This document shows, one piece after another, positions 60,683 through 64,000 of a stretch of DNA of 64,000 nucleotides (position 1 is the first letter of the stretch; each line of letters starts with the position of its first letter). The notes under the pieces are model-generated. The model saw only the letters and a program-made list of their open reading frames with translations. It did not search any database and was not told the DNA's origin. The DNA lies in the NCBI RefSeq assembly GCF_964275005.1, contig NC_092705.1, positions 3,969,825-4,033,824 of the forward strand, written 5' to 3'. A program made the translations under genes and the position numbers. The stretch comes from Diadema setosum. Taxonomy: Eukaryota > Echinodermata > Echinoidea > Diadematoida > Diadematidae.

Positions 60683-61403
60683 GCAAAAGCACCCTGCAGC
60701 ACTCGATCTCTTCATTTTGTAGTAGTATATTATTCATTCATTTTTACACCTTTACAAAAGTGAGATACTTAGTACTCGGAAATACTAATGTTGTCTGTGT
60801 ATAATTGATTGTACATCCGTATAAAACAAGAATTACAATTATCATTTTGCTCTGAGTTTATAATAATGAAGTAGCAGTGTATCCATTTATATGCTTGTTC
60901 ATTTCCTGTTACAACCCGTTCAGCCTTTGTTTGAATTGTTCGTGGCATAACCATTTTTTACCGTTGACTGAATGTGCCTTTACGCCAGAACATTGTTCAG
61001 ATTCTGGCGGATTTCGATTTAGAACACTGCCTGCGTCACACTCCGTCTTCTTCTGGACCAATACCTTTCTTGGGTGCCACCTTCGTTCTGGTAGCTGGAT
61101 AAAATGTCTCCCCAGACCAATTCATCCATACCTCTTTTCTAATGTCAGCGACAAGCAGAAGCATACGGGATTTGATTGATGGGGGCTGAGAAGTTGAAAG
61201 CGAAATACATGGAACGTCGAACATTCGTGACGGGAGAAATACGAGCCCGGACAGGAACGCTTTATTGTTGAAGTTGTACTGAATTCTCGACGAGCTGATG
61301 CACGAAATGTCGATGGTGTATTAATGAGGGAAGAAACATCACCGAAGAGACGCGAGTAGATTGGAGAGAGGAGACGAAGACAGGAAAAATTTAGAGGAGA
61401 TAG

Positions 61404-61807
61404 TTAAAGGGATAGTACAGTTTTGGTTGAGAAAGGGCATCAGGTTTCCAAAATTTTTTGTTGATTATTTTTTTAGATAATGAGAAACATCTTAGGTAAT
61501 ATAAAAAAGCATGTAATTTCAAGAGGAATTCAAAATTAATTTGATGAAAATTAGTTTTGAAATGGCTGATATATCCAAAACAAAGCGATCCTGACAAAAT
61601 GTGGGACCCACCTTTGATTAAGATCGCTTTGCTTTACTTTGTTTTTGGATATCTAACCCATTTCAAAATCGGTTTCTCATCTAATAAACTCTGAATTCCT
61701 CTTAGAATAATATGCTCTTGAACATTTTCGTTAAGTGGTTTCGAAGTATCTCACAAAAAGTTAAAAGCTGAAGTCTTACCTTAACCAATACTATACCATC
61801 CCTTTAA
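61404..61807. mobile_element. TTAA-ended MITE (AAAGGGATAGTACAG type)
   Basis: A 404-bp element from TTAAAGGGATAGTACAG to CTATACCATCCCTTTAA with matching inverted ends, and an inner inverted pair around AAACAAAGCGATC and GATCGCTTTG. I recall the same terminus from sea urchin sequence, which supports the echinoderm guess. Non-coding. Confidence 0.85.
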
Positions 61808-61938
61808 CTGTTACAAGGGGCATTGCGATTGGTAAATGGAAATGCTTCAGAAAACATAGGGGATAAAGACCAACGTATGATGAATTGCAGAAATTGGTGT
61901 AATGCAAAGCACAAAATGATGGGCGCTATGTTTTGTAA

Positions 61939-62638
61939 ATATGTGACCGTGCATCACAAAACAAACAAAAAGTCGCACCCCTTAATTTTACGTGAGGACT
62001 TCAAAGAAAGGTGAAATGGGTGAACCGAGTCAATTTTGAGTTTTCCATATTTTCTGAAAGGGCTGTTCTTCTTCTACATTATTCTTGAGTTTGGAATCAT
62101 AAATTGAATGGGAAAGTGGGTTTTCAGCAGTTTTTCTACAACCACTTTTTTGGAAGAGTATTGTGATCAGGTTTTTCTTCGAGGCCCCTTTCATTTCTTA
62201 AAAATCCTTTGCACCCTCTTCACTTTCAACACTAATAACTTTTGAAAGGATAATGCTACTGCTCTGAAAGTTGGCATTCATCATGGTCGGAATGTGGTTA
62301 TACACCATGCTTAATTTCAGCTTAATCTGATAATCCCTTAATTGTTGGTGCTTCAGTGGTTAACATCATGTTTTTGTTCCATTCATGGCACGGGTAGTGC
62401 AGCTTAGTAAAGATTAAGCACTTGAATAGACCCTGTACTTCAGAGCATCTTTTCTCAGTTCACACTTTCCAGAACGTGTGCTTTCTTTCCCGTATACATA
62501 TAGTTTAGAAGAATCCATTTGAGTTGAGTTTTACATCATTTTAAACTAAGCATGGAGTCTGCTCTTTCAGAATCTGCCCTTAACTAAAAATCCATGTCTG
62601 GCGACTTTTTGTTTATTTTGTGATGCAGGCTCACATAT
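61939..62638 (+). mobile_element. TIR element, family D copy 2
   Basis: A 700-bp copy of 20397-21093 in the same orientation, from ATGTGACCGTGCATCACAAA to TTTGTGATGCAGGCTCACAT. Shared inner blocks include CTCTTCACTTTCAACACTAA and TAATAACTTTTGAAAGGATA. Confidence 0.85.
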
Positions 62639-64000
62639 ATTTTTCAATTTTAAGACAAAATCTGAATTAATATTTCAAGAAATCTCATTTGGACGTGGTA
62701 CTGACAACTGGTCATCAATTATTAGAACCATCTTAGTGAAATTCCTTCATAAATTTCTACGTCTACCCAATGAACCTCTAAACATTTGCTATTATTTGAT
62801 ATATGATATAATAAATTGTGATTATAATGTCTCAATAATTATTTTCATGATTATATTTCATACTCTGGGTCTCCTTCCAAGAATACGTCGCTGTGTATGT
62901 CTCTTCCCGTCGACGCACTCCCATGGTATTCAAAGTTTTCCCTGTCGAGGAATTCCACAAGGTTCGCGTCATAATCCCAGGAAAAACAAACCTCTCGGGG
63001 AAATTTTCCCAGAGGTTTTCACCTGTCGTACTTCGTGTGGTCTTGAAGCTTCCGACTTCTGATAGCAAACACGGTCTCACTCACGATGATGGGCGACCAA
63101 AATCCTATGGGGGATAAAGGTCATGTTCGAGATTCAGGACCATCTCTAACCCAGCTTTCGTGAGGCTGGATTATGACAGAATCAGCATAAAAATGTAAGA
63201 AGCAGAAGAAGGAGACGACACAATCCATTCGTGTTGGAATGAGATGAATAATGAAGAGTGCATCCCGGTAAACATGGGCTAGCTTTTCAAAGGATTTCTC
63301 CTCCCTAATATCAGCTTATGTTCTACTCTGAACGGGAAAGAGATTTTATGCACTGAGAAAGTTTCTTTAGTTGATACACCTGTTTATATGACGGTTATAG
63401 CAAATGTTTTTAGAAGAGAAGTTACTTCATACTGCAAAAGGTCGAGGGATGGTCCACAAACACCTGTTAGCTTTTAAGTTGTTTCCTAACATGTTTATGA
63501 AAGATACAATTTCTGCATTCATATTAGAATATCAATTTCGTCCATTACCCATTGACAACGAAACGCCGATAAACTTTTGTGATTTCATACTCATTTGATG
63601 GAAAAAATGTATGTTATATTTTATACGAAACTAGAACAAATAAGGAGGTCATGGGACTATTTACGATGAGATTCTATGGAAAGCTAAAACAAAAATGTAA
63701 GTTTGTTTTGATCTTTATGTCTAACATAAACGATATGACAACGAAAACTCAAAAGTGATATTCTATGTTGTTTGTTTCCGGATATCGTAAGGACTGTACA
63801 GGACTTAGATTTAAATCCCGAAATATTCTGAGCTTCAGAGATTTGTCACATACGACATGACTTGGCTTGGTGGCTTACTATGGGTTCGTGTGATCACGAA
63901 TGTTTCACATGTAAAATTCCCACAGGGATATAAAAAAAGTGATTTTGGCGAGTGCACCCTCATCCTTAGAGAGAGCCGATGGGGGGGGGGGTGTCTCCTC
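62639..64000. other. Right edge, nothing recognised
   Basis: A CpG-containing passage at 62880-63070 is open on both strands and follows a pyrimidine-rich CTCTGGGTCTCCTTCCAAG, but I recognise no protein in it. The rest is AT-rich without features; a G-run sits at 63980-63989. Confidence 0.35.

Noticed and set aside
62880..63117. Exon-like passage near the right edge
   Set aside because: Open on both strands and preceded by a pyrimidine tract, but the translations resemble nothing I know and no partner exon is visible.

Overview
This is a stretch of animal nuclear genome: AT-rich, intron-rich, crowded with microsatellites and small inverted-repeat transposon relics, with no long bacterial-type open reading frames. 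The repeat types resemble those I know from echinoderm genomes: small elements starting TTAAAGG, a 146-bp foldback around TTCATAAAACTTGTC, the GCTCACCTGAGC element and frequent TAGGCCTA motifs. A sea urchin or a related echinoderm is my best guess, but this is inference from style, not a database match.

The one gene I can support is dkc1 (dyskerin/NAP57/Cbf5), the pseudouridine synthase of H/ACA snoRNPs and telomerase. It lies on the + strand from the ATG at 1529 to the TGA at 24291. I assembled 13 coding exons; every junction is GT-AG and every phase closes, giving 552 residues (human dyskerin has 514). It has a lysine-rich N-terminus, the dyskerin-like domain, a TruB-type catalytic domain with Asp120 in [12 protein letters not shown], a PUA domain and a long lysine/glutamate-rich tail spread over the last exons.

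Intron 1 is about 9.9 kb. It holds an inverted pair of a repeat near its two ends, two small inverted-repeat elements and a striking 1.9-kb array of ACGT-centred repeats (about 4900-6775) with at least nine exact TGACGTCA (CRE) palindromes. Intron 4 carries a 1.1-kb near-perfect palindrome. Introns 5, 6, 9 and 10 each carry a recognisable SINE or inverted-repeat element.

From 24.3 kb to 64 kb I find no gene I can name. That half is microsatellites (CA, TTG, ATC, ATT, TATC, ATTCC), a tRNA-derived SINE with a good B box, a 2.5-kb element that repeats DR1-type nuclear-receptor half sites, a 1.1-kb GCTCACCTGAGC element, three copies of a TTCGGAATAACGAACC foldback, and several TIR elements. Two TIR elements starting CAGGGAGGTG have exact 7-bp target-site duplications. 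A possible 46-residue terminal exon at 40844-40986 is the only non-repeat coding hint there, and it is weak.
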